Below are positions 16,242-24,615 of a stretch of DNA of 64,000 nt, piece by piece. This DNA comes from Cupriavidus basilensis (GTDB taxonomy: Bacteria; Pseudomonadota; Gammaproteobacteria; Burkholderiales; Burkholderiaceae): contig NZ_BBQM01000022.1 in assembly GCF_000876015.1 (NCBI RefSeq), forward strand, positions 1 to 64,000, in the 5' to 3' direction. Positions within the stretch are counted from its first letter, which is position 1; every line of letters starts with the position of its first letter. The position numbers and the translations under genes are program-made. The notes below the pieces were generated by a model. The model did no database searches, was not told the DNA's origin, and worked only from the letters and a program-made list of their open reading frames with translations.

Positions 16242-17924
16242 ATGGAAAGACTATGGCTTAAGCACTACCCGGCGGGCGTGCCCGCCGAGATCGACGGCAG
16301 CCAGTACCGTTCGCTGGCCGCCCTGCTTGAGGAATCCTTCCGCACCTACGCCGACCGCCGCGCCTTCGTCTGCATGGACAAGGCCATCACCTACGGCGAA
16401 CTCGACCGGCTTTCGCGGCAGTTCGCGGCCTGGCTGCAGACGCGCGGCCTCAAGCCCGGCGCGCGCGTGGCCATCATGATGCCGAACGTGCTGCAGTACC
16501 CGGTGGTACTGGCCGCGGTGCTGCGCGCCGGCTACGTGGTGGTCAACGTCAATCCGCTCTACACCCCGCGCGAGCTCGAGCACCAGCTCAAGGACAGCGG
16601 CGCAGAGGCCATCGTCATCCTGGAGAACTTCGCCACCACGCTGCAGCAGGTGCTGCCGGTCACGCCGGTCAAGCACGTGGTGGTGGCCAGCATGGGCGAC
16701 CTGCTGGGCGGCCTGAAGGGCGCCATCGTCAATTTCGTGGTGCGCAACGTCAAGAAGATGGTGCCGGCGTGGGAGCTGCCCAACTGCGTGCGCTTCAACA
16801 CCGTGCTGCAGGAAGGCAGCCGGCTGGAACTGAAGCCGGCCAATACCGGCCCGGACGACATCGCCTTCCTGCAGTACACGGGCGGCACCACGGGCGTGTC
16901 GAAGGGCGCCGTGCTGCTGCACCGGAACATCGTCGCCAACGTGCTGCAGTCCGAGGCGTGGATGCAGCCGGCGCTGGCCAAGGGCGCGCCGATGGAACAG
17001 TTGATCACCATCACCGCGCTGCCGCTCTATCACATCTTCGCGCTCACGGTGTGCTGCCTGCTGGGCATGCGCGGCGGCGGCCTGGGCGTGCTGATCCCCA
17101 ATCCGCGCGACATTCCCGGCTTCATCAAGGAGCTGCAGAAGTACAGGTTCAACACGTTCCCGGCGGTCAACACGCTCTACAACGCGCTGATCAACAGCCC
17201 GGACATCGGCAAGGTCGATTTCTCCGGCCTGCGCGTGGCCAACGGCGGCGGCATGGCGGTGCAGGAGGCGGTCGCCAAGAAGTGGCTGGAGAAGACCGGC
17301 TGCCCGATCATCGAGGGCTATGGCCTGTCGGAGACCTCGCCTTCGGCCACCTGCAACCCGACCGACACCGACGCCTTCTCCGGCACCATCGGCCTGCCGC
17401 TGCCGTCGACCGAGATCGCCATCCGCGACGACGACGGCCGCGACGTGCCGCTCGGCCAGCCCGGCGAGATCTGCATCCGCGGCCCGCAGGTGATGGCCGG
17501 CTACTGGAACCGCCCCGACGAGACCGCCAAGGTCATGACGCCGGACGGCTTCTTCAAGACCGGCGACATCGGCGTGATGGACGTGCGCGGCTACACCAAG
17601 ATCGTCGACCGCAAGAAGGACATGATCCTGGTGTCCGGCTTCAACGTGTACCCCAACGAAATCGAGGGCGTGGTCGCCGAATGCCCGGGCGTGCTGGAAG
17701 TCGCCGCCGTGGGCGTGCCCGACGAGCACTCGGGCGAGGTGGTCAAGCTGTTCGTGGTCAAGCGCGACCCGGCGCTGACCGAGGCCGAGCTGATCGCCTT
17801 CTGCAAGGAGCGCCTGACCGGCTACAAGCGGCCCAAGTACATCGAATTCCGCGGCGAGCTGCCCAAGACCAACGTGGGCAAGATCCTGCGCCGCGAACTG
17901 CGCGACAGCCGCAAGGCGGCATAG
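16242..17924 (+). CDS. fadD: Long-chain-fatty-acid--CoA ligase
   Basis: A 560-residue AMP-forming acyl-CoA synthetase that activates free fatty acids for beta-oxidation at the inner face of the membrane. The phosphate-binding motif YTGGTTGVSKGA begins at residue 212, the adenylate motif GYGLSETSP follows, and the FACS signature region TGDIGVMDVRGYTKIVDRKKD and the C-terminal lysine in KTNVGKILRRELR are present. The length and the N-terminal KHYPAGVPAEID match FadD. AGGAGA is placed 6 nt before the ATG. The upstream TetR gene is a likely regulator. Confidence 0.93.
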   Translation: MERLWLKHYPAGVPAEIDGSQYRSLAALLEESFRTYADRRAFVCMDKAITYGELDRLSRQFAAWLQTRGLKPGARVAIMMPNVLQYPVVLAAVLRAGYVVVNVNPLYTPRELEHQLKDSGAEAIVILENFATTLQQVLPVTPVKHVVVASMGDLLGGLKGAIVNFVVRNVKKMVPAWELPNCVRFNTVLQEGSRLELKPANTGPDDIAFLQYTGGTTGVSKGAVLLHRNIVANVLQSEAWMQPALAKGAPMEQLITITALPLYHIFALTVCCLLGMRGGGLGVLIPNPRDIPGFIKELQKYRFNTFPAVNTLYNALINSPDIGKVDFSGLRVANGGGMAVQEAVAKKWLEKTGCPIIEGYGLSETSPSATCNPTDTDAFSGTIGLPLPSTEIAIRDDDGRDVPLGQPGEICIRGPQVMAGYWNRPDETAKVMTPDGFFKTGDIGVMDVRGYTKIVDRKKDMILVSGFNVYPNEIEGVVAECPGVLEVAAVGVPDEHSGEVVKLFVVKRDPALTEAELIAFCKERLTGYKRPKYIEFRGELPKTNVGKILRRELRDSRKAA

Positions 17925-17983
17925 GCAGGCGCCCGTGCGCTCGTCGGATGTCAGGTTGCCGACAGCGTTTCTATAACCAGGGG

Positions 17984-18032
17984 TTTTGCGCCCCTCTCCC
18001 GCACGCGGGAGCGGGGCGACCAAGAAGCGGCA
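17984..18032. repeat. REP-like intergenic palindrome, copy 1
   Basis: A 14-bp stem (17989-18002 with 18005-18018) has one T/C mismatch. The core CCCCTCTCCCGC and the flanks TTTTGC and AAGCGGCAA are shared with a second copy at 61383-61432, so this is a dispersed element of about 50 bp. It sits between convergent genes. Confidence 0.7.
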
Positions 18033-18056
18033 AAGCCGGCCCCGTCGGCAACGCAT

Positions 18057-18082
18057 CGGCCTCCCGCCAGGGAGGCCGTTTT
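18057..18082 (+). terminator. Intrinsic terminator after fadD
   Basis: A perfect 9-bp stem (CGGCCTCCC at 18057-18065 with GGGAGGCCG at 18070-18078), GCCA loop and TTTT at 18079-18082, placed in the convergent gap behind fadD. Confidence 0.8.
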
Positions 18083-18112
18083 CATTGGGGCGCCGCCGAC
18101 GCCATCGTCAGT

Positions 18113-18574
18113 TCAGCATTCAGCCGACGGCACGATGCGCGGCGCCGTCCCGTCGTCGGGATAGATCATGCGCACGCAGGCGCCGGCGTCGAGTCCCGGC
18201 GCCGCCGGGCCGCTGACGGTGGCGAGCGGGCTGCCGTCCAGCGCCGTCACCTTGTACTGGTAGAGCTCGATCTGCGGCCGCGGCTGCGGGTTGAGCAACT
18301 GGTTCAGGTTCACGGCGAAGCCCATGCTCATGCCGCCGCCGCCCCAGCCGTTGCCGCCGGCCGCGCCCATGCCCACGGCGGAGCCGAAGGCGCCGGTGCC
18401 GGGCGCGTCCACGGTGCCGGCCGCGGTCTTCTCGCTGATGTGGCCGAGCCTGACGGTGTAGTCGAGCGGCGTGACCTTCGGCTGCGGCGGGCCGCTCTGA
18501 CAGGCGGCCGCCAGCAGCAGCGGCGCCAGGCAGGCGGCCAGCCGCAGCGGGCGCGCGTGGGGTGCCGCGTTCAT
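18113..18574 (-). CDS. Small Gly-rich lipoprotein of unknown function
   Basis: A 153-residue predicted lipoprotein with a lipobox LAAAC (Cys25). After the lipid anchor comes a short conserved-looking segment (VTPLDYTVRLGHISEKTAAG), a Gly/Met-rich stretch (about residues 65-90, with GGNGWGGGG) and a C-terminal beta-like part ending in a Cys (SAEC). Two Cys in the mature C-terminal half could pair. I do not recognise the family. Its ATG overlaps the stop of the MarR gene by 4 nt, so the two form an operon and the lipoprotein may be a target of that regulator. Confidence 0.7.
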   Translation of the reverse strand: MNAAPHARPLRLAACLAPLLLAAACQSGPPQPKVTPLDYTVRLGHISEKTAAGTVDAPGTGAFGSAVGMGAAGGNGWGGGGMSMGFAVNLNQLLNPQPRPQIELYQYKVTALDGSPLATVSGPAAPGLDAGACVRMIYPDDGTAPRIVPSAEC

Positions 18575-19089
18575 GCGCTGGCCAGCCCGCTCTTGAGCCG
18601 GCCCAGCAGGCGGAACAGCGCGCGGCGGTCGGTTTGCGGCAGGCCGCCGAACAATTGCTCGATCCAGTCTTCGTGCGCGCGCGCCATCTTCGAGAACGCC
18701 GTGCGCCCGGCCGGCGTGAGGCGGATCAGGTAGGCGCGGCGGTCGCTCGGCAGCGCCTCGCGCGATACCAGGCCTTCTTCCTGGAGCTGGTCGGTGATGC
18801 CGGTGACGTTGCCGCCAGTGACCATCATGCGGCGCGACAGCTCACCCATCTTGAGGCCCTCGGGGTGGCGGTCCAGTTGCGCCATCAGGTCGAAGCGCGG
18901 CAGCGTGCAGGCGAATTCCTGCCGCAGCCGCGAGCGGATGTCGGCTTCCACCAGGTTGGTGCAGGTCAGCAGGCGCAGCCACAGGCGCAGGCCGTCATGG
19001 CTGGCATCATCGGCGCGGGTTTCGAGATCGACCGGCGGTTCGTCGGCGCCGGCCTTGACGGGGATCTCGGCGGCAGTCGTGGTGGGCAT
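18571..19089 (-). CDS. MarR family transcriptional regulator
   Basis: A 172-residue winged-helix regulator. The helix-turn-helix is around LKMGELSRRMMVTGGNVTGITDQLQ (residues about 78-102) and the wing carries the family signature SREALPSDRRAYLIRLTPAG. An N-terminal extension of about 28 residues precedes the first helix. Such proteins usually repress their own operon and respond to small aromatic or phenolic ligands. It is cotranscribed with the lipoprotein gene; the adjacent Bug-type binding protein and porin genes lie upstream on the same strand. Confidence 0.87.
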   Translation of the reverse strand: MPTTTAAEIPVKAGADEPPVDLETRADDASHDGLRLWLRLLTCTNLVEADIRSRLRQEFACTLPRFDLMAQLDRHPEGLKMGELSRRMMVTGGNVTGITDQLQEEGLVSREALPSDRRAYLIRLTPAGRTAFSKMARAHEDWIEQLFGGLPQTDRRALFRLLGRLKSGLASA

Positions 19090-19106
19090 CGCGGCAGGCA
19101 GGTTGT

Positions 19107-19123
19107 TTGATGCCTCAAGTATA
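19107..19123 (-). promoter_or_regulatory. MarR operon -10 and possible operator
   Basis: On the minus strand TATACT (19118-19123) is a good -10, with a poor -35. The palindrome TTGA-TGCC-TCAA (19107-19118 on the plus strand) overlaps the predicted start point. A MarR-family dimer binding there would autorepress; this is an inference from position. Confidence 0.35.
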
Positions 19124-19162
19124 TGCCCTCCCGCGCCGGGCGGCGCGGGGATCGGCGGGTGC

Positions 19163-20179
19163 TCAGTCCACCTTGGCGCCCGAGTCCTTGACGACCTTGG
19201 CCCACTTGGTGTGTTCGGCGCGGATGAACACGACGAACTGTTCCGGCGTGTTGCCGACCGGTTCGGCGCCCTGGGCCTGCAGTTTCTCGCGCACGGCCGG
19301 CGTGGCCAGCGAGCGCGTGACTTCCTGCTGGATGCGCGCGACGATCTCGTGCGGCGTGCCGGCCGGCGCCAGCAGCCCGAACCAGGAGCTGGCCTCGAAG
19401 CCCGGCAGCTTGCCGGCCTCGGCCACCGTGGGCACGCCCGGCAGCGCGGGCGAGGGCCTGGCGCTGGTCACGGCCAGCGCCTTGAGCTTGCCGGCCTTGA
19501 TCAGCGCCATCGAGGACGGCAGGTTGTCGAACATGAGCTGCATGGTGCCGCCGGCAAGGTCGGTCAGCGCCGGGCCGCTGCCCTTGTACGGGAAATGCAC
19601 CATGAAGGTATGCGTCTGCGTCTTGAACAGTTCGCCGGCGAGGTGGATCGAGGTGCCGTTGCCGCTCGACGCCATGTTGAGCTTGCCGGGATTGGCGCGC
19701 GCGTAGGCGATCAGGTCCGGCACGCTGTTGATGCGGTTCTGCTGCGCGAAGGCGGGGTTGACCACCAGCACGTTGGGCACCGACGCCACCTCGGTGATCG
19801 GCGCGAAATCCTTGATCGGGTCGAACGGCAGCTTGCCGTACAGCGACTGGTTGATGCCGTGCGTGCCCACCGTGCCCATCAGCAGCGTATAGCCGTCGGG
19901 CGCCGACTTGGCGACCATGTCGGCGCCGATGTTGCCGCCGGCGCCGGGCCGGTTGTCCACCACCACGTTCCAGCCCGGCAGCTTGGACAGCTCCGCCGCC
20001 ACCGCGCGCGCCAGGATGTCGGTGGTGCCGCCGGCCGGGAACGGCACCACCAGGCGGATCGGCTTGTTCGGGTAGGGATCGGCGGCCAGCGCCGGCGCGG
20101 CGCCGGCAAACAGGCCGAGGCAGGCGCTGGCGGCGCTGGCAAGCAGCATGAGGGTCGCGCGGCGGCGGTGGCGGTGCAT
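19163..20179 (-). CDS. Tripartite tricarboxylate transporter (Bug) family substrate-binding protein
   Basis: A 338-residue periplasmic binding protein of the Bug/TctC family, which is greatly expanded in Bordetella and Cupriavidus. The signal peptide ends near APALAADP. Hallmarks follow: [19 protein letters not shown] at the mature N-terminus, then [23 protein letters not shown], the two ligand-binding loops of the family. AGGAGA precedes the ATG at 20179; the longer frame has no leader. No TctA/TctB membrane genes are near, which is usual for Bug proteins. The ligand is probably a carboxylate, not further assignable. Confidence 0.88.
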   Translation of the reverse strand: MHRHRRRATLMLLASAASACLGLFAGAAPALAADPYPNKPIRLVVPFPAGGTTDILARAVAAELSKLPGWNVVVDNRPGAGGNIGADMVAKSAPDGYTLLMGTVGTHGINQSLYGKLPFDPIKDFAPITEVASVPNVLVVNPAFAQQNRINSVPDLIAYARANPGKLNMASSGNGTSIHLAGELFKTQTHTFMVHFPYKGSGPALTDLAGGTMQLMFDNLPSSMALIKAGKLKALAVTSARPSPALPGVPTVAEAGKLPGFEASSWFGLLAPAGTPHEIVARIQQEVTRSLATPAVREKLQAQGAEPVGNTPEQFVVFIRAEHTKWAKVVKDSGAKVD

Positions 20180-20300
20180 GGTGTCTCCTGGCTGGTCTGG
20201 CCGCGCCGCACGGTTGCGGCTGCGGGTTTGCTGCATTCTAGGGCTCGCCGCCGGAGGTGCCGATGAGGTGATGCCCTAGGCCGCCGGCCCCGCCAACGGC

Positions 20301-20321
20301 AAAAAGGCACCCGAAGGTGCC
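20301..20321 (-). terminator. Intrinsic terminator after porin gene
   Basis: Read on the minus strand: GGCACC stem, UUCG tetraloop, GGTGCC, then five T. It lies 24 nt beyond the porin stop codon. The UUCG loop makes the hairpin unusually stable for its 6-bp stem. Confidence 0.88.
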
Positions 20322-20344
20322 GTTGCCAGGTCGCGCGGACGCGC

Positions 20345-21433
20345 TCAGAACTTGTGGCGGATGCCGAGGCCCACGCCGAGCATGGTCGTCTTGCCCGGGC
20401 CCAGCGGGTAGCCGTTGGCGAAGGCGATGGCCGAGGTGTCGAGGTTCACCCCCGCGTACTTCGAGAACGCGGTGGTCAGGTAGAGATCGGTGCGCTTGGA
20501 CAGGTTGTAGTCGGCGATGAACGAGATTTCCCACGGATTCGGGACATTGACGCCGCCCTGGTTCTTCACGTTGTCGTAGTTATATTGCAGCGTCAGGCCC
20601 AGCGCCGCGGTGACCTGGTAGTTGGCGCCGATCCAGTAGTAGTCGTCGCGCAGCACCGTCGTGCCGTTCTGCGCCTTGCTCTGGCCCCAGCGGTAGCCGC
20701 CCATGAGCTTGGCCGGGCCCCAGGCGTAGCTGGCGGCGACGGCGGCCTTCTTGACCGTGCCGGTGCCGGCGAAGGTGGTGCCGGCCATCACGCTCGGGTT
20801 GTACTGGTCGTAGGCGATGGTCGCGCCGACCGGGCCGGCGAAATAGGACACGCCCGCGCCGTAGCCGGTGTCGCGGCGGAACTGGCCGGGGGCTTCGCCG
20901 CCGCCGGACACGCCGTTGCCGAACGACCAGTGCGCGATCGCCGTCACCGGGCCGAACACGCCGGTGTACTTGGCGGTGTTGTCCGAGCGGAAGTTCAGGC
21001 CGAGCTGGGCCACCACCGGCTCGTACTGGGTCGCGTAGCCGCTGGGCGAGAAGTTGGCGAGCAGGTCGAACAGCGTGGTGTACTGGCGGCCGAAGGTGAA
21101 GCGGCCGACCTGGGCGCTTTCCAGGCCCACGTAAGCCTGGCGGCCGAACAGGCGGCTGCCCTGCTGTGCCTTGCCGTCATCGAGGCCAAAACCGTTTTCG
21201 AGCACGAACAACCCCTTCAGGCCGCTGCCCAGGTCTTCGACGCCGCGCAGACCCCAGCGCGAGCCGGACAGGCCGCCTGACGTCAGGCGGTATGCGTTGT
21301 CGCCGGTGGGGCCGAGATGGCTGACGTATTCGACGTTCATGTCGACGACGCCATACAGCGTCACGCTGGACTGGGCTTGCGCAGCACCGGCGAAAAGGCC
21401 AAGCGCCGCCAACGCAAGAAGCGATTTTTTCAT
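20345..21433 (-). CDS. Gram-negative porin (Neisseria/Bordetella type)
   Basis: A 362-residue outer-membrane porin. The signal peptide [20 protein letters not shown] is followed by the family's typical first strand [16 protein letters not shown]. Alternating strands with aromatic girdles continue to the C-terminal [10 protein letters not shown], whose terminal Phe is the outer-membrane insertion signal. The size fits a 16-strand general porin forming trimers. It is monocistronic, with its own promoter, a leader that begins in a hairpin, and a strong terminator. Confidence 0.93.
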   Translation of the reverse strand: MKKSLLALAALGLFAGAAQAQSSVTLYGVVDMNVEYVSHLGPTGDNAYRLTSGGLSGSRWGLRGVEDLGSGLKGLFVLENGFGLDDGKAQQGSRLFGRQAYVGLESAQVGRFTFGRQYTTLFDLLANFSPSGYATQYEPVVAQLGLNFRSDNTAKYTGVFGPVTAIAHWSFGNGVSGGGEAPGQFRRDTGYGAGVSYFAGPVGATIAYDQYNPSVMAGTTFAGTGTVKKAAVAASYAWGPAKLMGGYRWGQSKAQNGTTVLRDDYYWIGANYQVTAALGLTLQYNYDNVKNQGGVNVPNPWEISFIADYNLSKRTDLYLTTAFSKYAGVNLDTSAIAFANGYPLGPGKTTMLGVGLGIRHKF

Positions 21434-21506
21434 GCTCGATGATCTCCATGTAAGAATTATTGGTGGTCAGCGGGGAAACCTCCTGAGTCTCCATCGCCCG
21501 CTTACC

Positions 21507-21524
21507 CAACTTCGTCAGAAGTTG
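21507..21524 (-). other. 5'-terminal stem-loop of porin mRNA
   Basis: A perfect 7-bp stem (CAACTTC 21507-21513 with GAAGTTG 21518-21524) has a 4-nt loop. Its outer edge coincides with the predicted transcript start, so the porin mRNA would begin directly in a hairpin, the arrangement that stabilises ompA-type messages. Confidence 0.5.
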
Positions 21525-21530
21525 CCAACC

Positions 21531-21558
21531 ACTGTAACAAACCGCCTCCGTTTCACAA
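21531..21558 (-). promoter_or_regulatory. Porin promoter
   Basis: On the minus strand TTGTGA (plus 21553-21558), 16 bp, TACAGT (plus 21531-21536). This places the transcript start near 21524, about 90 nt upstream of the porin ATG. Confidence 0.55.
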
Positions 21559-21782
21559 TCCGGGGTGCTGCCCTTGTCAGCTTTTCACAACTCAGGGTTT
21601 TGGAGTATCGGAAGCGCGGCAGGCAAGGCGAGCGCTGGCGCCGCCGCGGCAAGGCCGCCACGGCGGGCACGGTACAATGCGGGAAATCCCGAGGCCGGAT
21701 CCGCGCGGGTCCGCGCAGGTCCCGTTTCCTTGCCGGCCGCGCCGCGGAGCGCGCGCGCGGGCAATCACGAGTGCAAGCATTG

Positions 21783-22406
21783 ATGGATACCTTGATTCGA
21801 GAATTCGATGTGGCCCTGCGCGCGATCGCGGGCGTGACGCGGGCCGAGCGGGCCAATCCGGCCGCGGCGCTGGCGCCGGACGACGGCCGCCTCGACGAGC
21901 GGGAACGCCACCACGTGGCCGGGCTGATGCGCATCAACCATGTCGGCGAGGTCTGCGCGCAGGCTCTCTACCAGGCGCAGAAGCTCACCGCGCACACGCC
22001 GCAGGTGCGCGCGCAGATGGACCAGGCCGCGCGCGAGGAAGAAGACCACCTGGGCTGGTGCGCCGAGCGCCTGCGCGAGCTTGGTTCGCGCACCAGCCTG
22101 CTCAACCCGCTCTGGTACGCGGGCGCGTTCGCCATCGGCTGGGCCGCCGGCCGCGCCGGCGACCGCGTCAGCCTCGGCTTCGTGTCCGAGACCGAGAGCC
22201 AGGTCGAGCAGCATCTCAACGGCCATCTCGAACAGCTCCCCGCCGCGGACCAGCGCTCGCGCGCGATCCTGGAGCAGATGCGCGACGACGAGGTGCGCCA
22301 CGGCGCCACCGCCCGCGAGGCCGGCGGCATCCCGCTGCCGGCGCCGGTGCGCGCGATGATGCGGGCCGCGTCGCGCGTCATGACCACGGCTGCCTATCGG
22401 ATCTAA
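21783..22406 (+). CDS. coq7: 3-demethoxyubiquinol 3-hydroxylase (Coq7 family)
   Basis: A 207-residue di-iron monooxygenase that hydroxylates the benzoquinone ring in ubiquinone synthesis at the inner membrane. The iron ligands are visible: Glu56 (in NHVGE), Glu86-x-x-His89, Glu138 in the ETES segment, and Glu170-x-x-His173 (DDEVRH). A hydrophobic helical hairpin near residues 108-125 would contact the membrane. The ATG at 21783 is used; GTG at 21771 is an alternative. It is the last plus-strand gene before the dcw promoter. Confidence 0.93.
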   Translation: MDTLIREFDVALRAIAGVTRAERANPAAALAPDDGRLDERERHHVAGLMRINHVGEVCAQALYQAQKLTAHTPQVRAQMDQAAREEEDHLGWCAERLRELGSRTSLLNPLWYAGAFAIGWAAGRAGDRVSLGFVSETESQVEQHLNGHLEQLPAADQRSRAILEQMRDDEVRHGATAREAGGIPLPAPVRAMMRAASRVMTTAAYRI

Positions 22407-22430
22407 GGGATCCGAGGGATTCGAGAGGCC
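22404..22430. repeat. Degenerate 9-bp tandem tract
   Basis: TAAGGGATC, CGAGGGATT and CGAGAGGCC run head to tail from the coq7 stop codon itself. A small GC palindrome (22427-22443) follows. It belongs to the same class as the tracts at 13681, 15051, 29383, 51456 and 52141. Confidence 0.5.
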
Positions 22431-22680
22431 CGGCCGCCGGGCCGGCGCGGGTCCCCGCGCGGGCGGGGTAGACAACAAAACGTTGTATCCTTCCATCGGT
22501 CTCGCGAGACGGATTTTCGTGCGGCAGGCAGTTCCTTCCCCGGTCGTTCTCAGGTGGTTTCTCTGCTTTCCTCCATAAGATCTTCATTTCATTAGGGATT
22601 CACTTTTTCGGTGCGTGAAGAGTGCGCGCTAAGTCATTGTTCTGATTAAAAAAACCCGGTTTGTTGCCCCGCGGCGAGCC

Positions 22681-22709
22681 TTGACCCGCCAAATCGCTTC
22701 CTCTAAAGT
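22681..22709 (+). promoter_or_regulatory. Main dcw (mraZ) promoter
   Basis: TTGACC (22681-22686), 17 bp, TAAAGT (22704-22709). It lies about 130 bp before mraZ and its -10 overlaps the first unit of the MraZ repeat array, as expected for an autorepressed mra promoter. Confidence 0.65.
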
Positions 22710-22763
22710 GGGAAATAGTGTGAGGAAGTGTATTTTTGTGTGAAAAAGCGGGCTGGCTGTGGG
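22708..22763 (+). promoter_or_regulatory. MraZ operator: array of GTG(G/T)(G/A) units at 10-bp spacing
   Basis: Units GTGGG (22708), GTGTG (22718), GTGTA (22728), GTGTG (22738) and GCGGG (22748) are spaced by exactly 10 bp, with another GTGGG at 22759 offset by one. MraZ is known to bind direct TGGGN repeats separated by 5 nt in mra promoters of E. coli and others. The fit in spacing and core, directly upstream of mraZ, makes this the autoregulatory operator. Confidence 0.75.
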
Positions 22764-22842
22764 ATCATCCCCCAACGTCGGCTTTACTGGGTTTACCGTG
22801 CCAACCGACGGCAGAGCGGGCGGACACGGATCGGGAGCGAGC

Positions 22843-23271
22843 TTGTTTCAGGGCGCATCGGCGCTGTCACTGGATGCCAAGGGCCGGATGTCGATTCCGG
22901 CGCGGCACCGTGAAGCGCTGCAACAGCAGGCCGAGGGCCGGGTAACGCTGACAAAGCACCCGGATGGCTGCCTGCTGCTGTTTCCGCGGCCCGAATGGGA
23001 AAGCTTCCGGGCCCGCATCGCCGCTTTGCCGATGGACGCGCACTGGTGGAAGCGCATCTTCCTCGGCAACGCGGCGGACGTCGACATGGACGGCGCGGGC
23101 CGCGTGCTGATCGCGCCCGAGCTGCGCAGCGCCGCGCAGCTCGACAAGGAAGTCATGCTGCTCGGCATGGGCAGCCATTTCGAAGTCTGGGATGCCGCGA
23201 CCTACGCCGCCAAGGAACAGCAGGCAATGGCGCAGGGCATGCCGGAAGCATTGAAGAACTTCTCTTTCTGA
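22843..23271 (+). CDS. mraZ: Transcriptional regulator MraZ
   Basis: A 142-residue protein with two SpoVT/AbrB-like half-domains, each carrying the DxxxR signature: [14 protein letters not shown] and [14 protein letters not shown]. It forms a ring and represses the dcw operon through the repeat array upstream. The start is a TTG at 22843, chosen because it follows GGGAGCG and gives the conserved [15 protein letters not shown]-terminus; the upstream in-frame ATG at 22759 would add 28 unconserved residues and lies in the operator. Seven nucleotides separate it from rsmH. Confidence 0.92.
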   Translation: MFQGASALSLDAKGRMSIPARHREALQQQAEGRVTLTKHPDGCLLLFPRPEWESFRARIAALPMDAHWWKRIFLGNAADVDMDGAGRVLIAPELRSAAQLDKEVMLLGMGSHFEVWDAATYAAKEQQAMAQGMPEALKNFSF

Positions 23272-23278
23272 CGAGGTC

Positions 23279-24274
23279 ATGAGCTCAACTCAAACGCCGG
23301 GGACCACCGCCCTGCGCCATCGCACCGTGTTGCTGGACGAGGCTGTCGAAGCGCTCGTCTGGCGGCCCGATGGCGTCTATGTGGACGGCACCTTCGGCAG
23401 AGGGGGGCACAGCCGGGCCATATTGGCCCGGCTGGGGCCGGCCGGGGCACTGGTGGCCTTCGACAAGGATCCGGCAGCAATCGCAGAGGCGGGCACCATC
23501 GAGGATGCCCGCTTCTCCATTGAGCACACCAGCTTCGCCGACATGGCCGGCCGTCTGGCGGCCCGCGGCCCGGTGGCCGGGATACTGCTCGACCTGGGTA
23601 TCAGCTCGCCCCAGATCGACGATGCGCAGCGGGGGTTCTCCTTCCGCTTCGAGGGCCCGCTGGACATGCGCATGGACACCACGCGCGGCGTCACCGCCGC
23701 CGAGTGGCTGGCGCAGGCGGAAGAGCAAGACATCGCGAGGGTGATACGGGACTATGGGGAAGAACGGTTTGCTGTACAGATTGCAAAGGCGGTTGTTGCT
23801 CGCCGGAGCGAACCCGGCCTTGGCGGGCCACTCGCCACTACGGCCGAGCTTGCCGCACTCGTGGCGAAAGCCGTCAAGACTCGCGAGAAGGGCCAGGACC
23901 CTGCGACCCGCACCTTTCAGGCTCTACGGATTCACGTCAATCAAGAGCTTGCGGACCTCGAAAGAGGACTGAGCGCGGCATACGATCTGCTGCAGGCAGG
24001 AGGGCGGCTGGTGGTGATCAGCTTTCATTCGCTCGAGGACCGCATCGTCAAGCGGTTCATGCAGGCGCACGCCCGTCCGCAGCAGGATGCCGACCCGGCC
24101 CTGCGCCGCGCGCCGCTGCGCGCCGACCAGCTGCCGCAGCCGACGCTCAAGCTGCTCGGCCGCGTCAAGCCGGGCGCCGACGAAGTGGCCGCCAACCCGC
24201 GCGCGCGCTCGGCCGTGATGCGGGTGGCCGAGAAACTGCCGGCGCGCGCGCCGGCACAGGCTGGCCACGCATGA
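23279..24274 (+). CDS. rsmH: 16S rRNA (cytosine1402-N4)-methyltransferase
   Basis: A 331-residue SAM-dependent methyltransferase that modifies C1402 in the ribosomal P site. Motifs include [13 protein letters not shown], the SAM-binding [14 protein letters not shown] near residue 37, [14 protein letters not shown], and the late [20 protein letters not shown]. Length matches the family. Part of it (about 23700-24000) uses less GC-biased codons than its neighbours, visible as fewer C/G wobble positions. Its stop overlaps ftsL by 4 nt. Confidence 0.95.
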   Translation: MSSTQTPGTTALRHRTVLLDEAVEALVWRPDGVYVDGTFGRGGHSRAILARLGPAGALVAFDKDPAAIAEAGTIEDARFSIEHTSFADMAGRLAARGPVAGILLDLGISSPQIDDAQRGFSFRFEGPLDMRMDTTRGVTAAEWLAQAEEQDIARVIRDYGEERFAVQIAKAVVARRSEPGLGGPLATTAELAALVAKAVKTREKGQDPATRTFQALRIHVNQELADLERGLSAAYDLLQAGGRLVVISFHSLEDRIVKRFMQAHARPQQDADPALRRAPLRADQLPQPTLKLLGRVKPGADEVAANPRARSAVMRVAEKLPARAPAQAGHA

Positions 24275-24615
24275 ACCGCCTGACTTTCTTCCTGCTTGCC
24301 GCGCTGATCTTCTGCGCGCTCTCCCTGGTGAGCGCGCAGCACCAGGCGCGCACGCTGTTCGTCGCCCTCGAGCGTGCCCAGGCGGAAGAAAAGCAGTTGG
24401 ACATCGACTGGTCGCGCCTGCAGTACCAGCAGAGCGCGCTCGGCAAGAGCGCGCGCATCGCCGACGCGGCCCGCACCCAGCTCAAGATGACGCCGGTCAT
24501 TCCCGGCCGTACCCAATACCTGGCCGGCGTGGTGCTCGACACTCCGCCGGCTACCGTGGCGACTGCGGCTTCCGCTGCGGCGGCGGCCTCGGCGCCCGCG
24601 GGGAGCAAGCCATGA
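24271..24615 (+). CDS. ftsL: Cell division protein FtsL
   Basis: A 114-residue bitopic protein with a single N-terminal membrane helix (residues 4-22), a periplasmic coiled coil with heptads (residues about 30-75) and an Ala-rich tail ([16 protein letters not shown]). It joins FtsB and FtsQ and helps activate FtsW-FtsI at the septum. Identification rests on topology and position, because FtsL sequences diverge strongly. Both ends overlap neighbours by ATGA. Confidence 0.9.
   Translation: MNRLTFFLLAALIFCALSLVSAQHQARTLFVALERAQAEEKQLDIDWSRLQYQQSALGKSARIADAARTQLKMTPVIPGRTQYLAGVVLDTPPATVATAASAAAAASAPAGSKP

Larger units (their letters stand above)
21434..21782. other. Divergent gap between porin and coq7
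   Basis: Holds the porin promoter and leader (described separately). The right half, up to 21782, is GC-rich and must contain the coq7 promoter, but no clear hexamers are seen. No coding sequence is supported. Confidence 0.5.
22407..22842. other. Upstream region of the dcw cluster
   Basis: A 436-bp gap, AT-richer than the rest of the window in its second half. It contains the 9-bp tract after coq7, a small inverted repeat ACAAC/GTTGT at 22472-22486, the mraZ promoter and the MraZ operator array. No gene is seen. Confidence 0.6.

Noticed and set aside
16251-18056. A 601-codon open frame antisense to fadD
   Set aside because: Low-complexity His/Arg/Ala-rich translation and no start signal; fadD on the plus strand has all family motifs.
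22427-22443. coq7 terminator
   Set aside because: The GC palindrome has almost no loop and no T-tract; it may be part of the repeat tract.
22708-22763. CRISPR-like short repeat array upstream of mraZ
   Set aside because: The units are 5 bp with 5-bp spacers, which fits an MraZ operator; there are no 25-40-bp repeats or cas genes.
23700-24000. Foreign segment within rsmH, suggested by less GC-biased codons
   Set aside because: The protein motifs continue without a break and the change is modest; ordinary codon variation is more likely.
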